A stretch of 20,809 nucleotides of DNA from TWA4 sp964613155. Its GTDB lineage: Bacteria > Bacillota > Clostridia > Lachnospirales > Lachnospiraceae. The DNA lies in NCBI GenBank assembly GCA_964613155.1, contig CAZTHP010000047.1, positions 1-20,809 on the forward strand, given 5' to 3'. A model generated the notes under the pieces. That model made no database searches, was not told the DNA's origin, and saw only the letters and a list, made by a program, of their open reading frames with translations. The position numbers and the translations under genes were made by a program. Numbering within the stretch: the first letter of the stretch is position 1; every line of letters starts with the position of its first letter. Positions 19,834 through 20,809 of this stretch are shown here, piece after piece.

Positions 19834-20809
19834 ATGGGCAAGATTATTGGTATTGACTTAGGTACAACAAACTCATGTGTAGCAGTTATGGAAGGTGGTA
19901 AACCCGTTGTAATTGCAAATGCAGAAGGTGTTAGAACGACTCCTTCCATCGTTGCTTTTGCAAAGAATGGAGAACGTCTGGTAGGCGAACTTGCAAAACG
20001 TCAGGCTGTAACAAACGCAGAAAAAACAATTTCTTCGATTAAGAGACATATGGGTTCTGATTATCGTGTAACGATTGATGATAAAAAATACTCTCCTCAG
20101 GAGATTTCTGCTATGGTTCTGCAGAAACTGAAAGCAGATGCAGAAAGCTATCTGGGCGAAAGCGTAACAGAAGCTGTTATCACAGTACCTGCATATTTCA
20201 ACGATTCTCAGAGACAGGCAACAAAGGATGCTGGTAAGATCGCAGGTCTGGAAGTAAAACGTATCATCAACGAACCTACTGCTGCAGCTTTGGCTTATGG
20301 TCTGGACAATGAAAATGAACAGAAGATCATGGTATACGACTTAGGCGGCGGTACATTCGATGTATCGATTATTGAAATTGGTGATGGTGTTATCGAAGTA
20401 TTATCAACAAATGGTGATACCATGTTAGGTGGTGACGATTTCGATAACAAATTAACCGAATATATGCTGAATGAATTCAAACGTCTGGAAGGTGTTGATC
20501 TTTCCACCGATAAGATGGCATTACAGAGACTGAAAGAAGCAGCAGAAAAAGCGAAGAAAGAATTATCTTCTGCAACTACTACTAATATTAACCTGCCTTT
20601 CATTACGGTAACAGCAGATGGTCCGAAACATTTAGATATGACGATCACTCGTGCAAAATTCAATGAATTGACAAATGATCTGGTAGAAAGAACTGCAATC
20701 CCGGTACAGAATGCATTAAGAGATGCTGGTTTAAATGCTTCCGAAATTTCAAAAGTTCTGTTAGTTGGTGGTTCTACGAGGATGCCGCAGGTATCTGTTT
20801 ATCTTCAAA
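19834..20809 (+). CDS. dnaK: Molecular chaperone DnaK (Hsp70), 3'-partial
   Basis: ATP-driven chaperone. ATG 19834 has AGGAGG upstream and the frame stays open to the window end (325 codons of about 610). The ATPase signatures are all present: IIGIDLGTTNSCVAVMEGG at the start, AVITVPAYFNDSQRQATKDA, IINEPTAAALAYGLD, VYDLGGGTFDVSI and LLVGGSTRMP. The last six readable residues, VSVYLQ, do not follow the usual MPxVQxxV continuation, so the final bases may be contig-end error. The 84-base gap after grpE has no CIRCE or promoter that I see, so it is the third gene of the operon. Confidence 0.98.
   Translation, partial: MGKIIGIDLGTTNSCVAVMEGGKPVVIANAEGVRTTPSIVAFAKNGERLVGELAKRQAVTNAEKTISSIKRHMGSDYRVTIDDKKYSPQEISAMVLQKLKADAESYLGESVTEAVITVPAYFNDSQRQATKDAGKIAGLEVKRIINEPTAAALAYGLDNENEQKIMVYDLGGGTFDVSIIEIGDGVIEVLSTNGDTMLGGDDFDNKLTEYMLNEFKRLEGVDLSTDKMALQRLKEAAEKAKKELSSATTTNINLPFITVTADGPKHLDMTITRAKFNELTNDLVERTAIPVQNALRDAGLNASEISKVLLVGGSTRMPQVSVYLQ

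Noticed and set aside
1..20809. CRISPR array, tRNA or rRNA genes, insertion sequence with terminal repeats
   Set aside because: I saw no regularly spaced repeats, no tRNA cloverleaf or rRNA signature, and no transposase; the only recombinase is the small serine type.

Overview
The window looks like draft sequence from a spore-forming member of the Clostridia (Bacillota), most likely Lachnospiraceae or a close relative. The evidence is an alpha/beta-type small acid-soluble spore protein, the class I heat-shock order hrcA-grpE-dnaK behind a perfect CIRCE operator, strong AGGAGG-type ribosome sites, moderately low GC, and secreted proteins built from Big2/FN3/NlpC modules. A 10-base run of N shows that the assembly was scaffolded.

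Bases 1 to about 4.7 kb are the right-hand part of an integrated mobile element that is more AT-rich than the rest. It holds the 3' part of a zinc-ribbon/coiled-coil gene, several small unrecognised genes, a small serine recombinase with a res-like site upstream, and unusual palindromes: two homologous 58-bp dyads and a shared 38-bp block. A promoter-terminator pair that encloses no gene may make a structured non-coding RNA. The element appears to end at a 45-codon remnant of the 3' end of yebC, which is followed by a strong terminator that probably belonged to yebC. This suggests insertion into, or replacement of, the end of yebC.

Bases 5 to 12.9 kb are chromosomal. They carry a secreted Cys-module/Ig-like/FN3 protein, a spore protein gene (ssp), a stand-alone histidinol-dehydrogenase-family gene whose C-terminal motif is atypical, pyrB-pyrI (aspartate transcarbamoylase), a site-2-protease-like M50 metalloprotease, and a secreted NlpC/P60 hydrolase with a perfect WalR-type box upstream. 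Most of these units are separated by clear terminators, several of them bidirectional.

Bases 12.9 to 20.8 kb hold a small leftward pair: an HPr paralogue that lacks His15 but keeps Ser46 (Crh-like), translationally coupled to an unrecognised 117-residue protein. Divergent from it are a type IIA topoisomerase pair (parE-parC) and then hrcA-grpE-dnaK, with dnaK cut by the window end. The parE leader contains palindromes and a possible 8-codon leader ORF. The observations most worth a second look are the Crh-like pair, the yebC junction, the twin 58-bp palindromes, the candidate ncRNA and the atypical HisD homologue.
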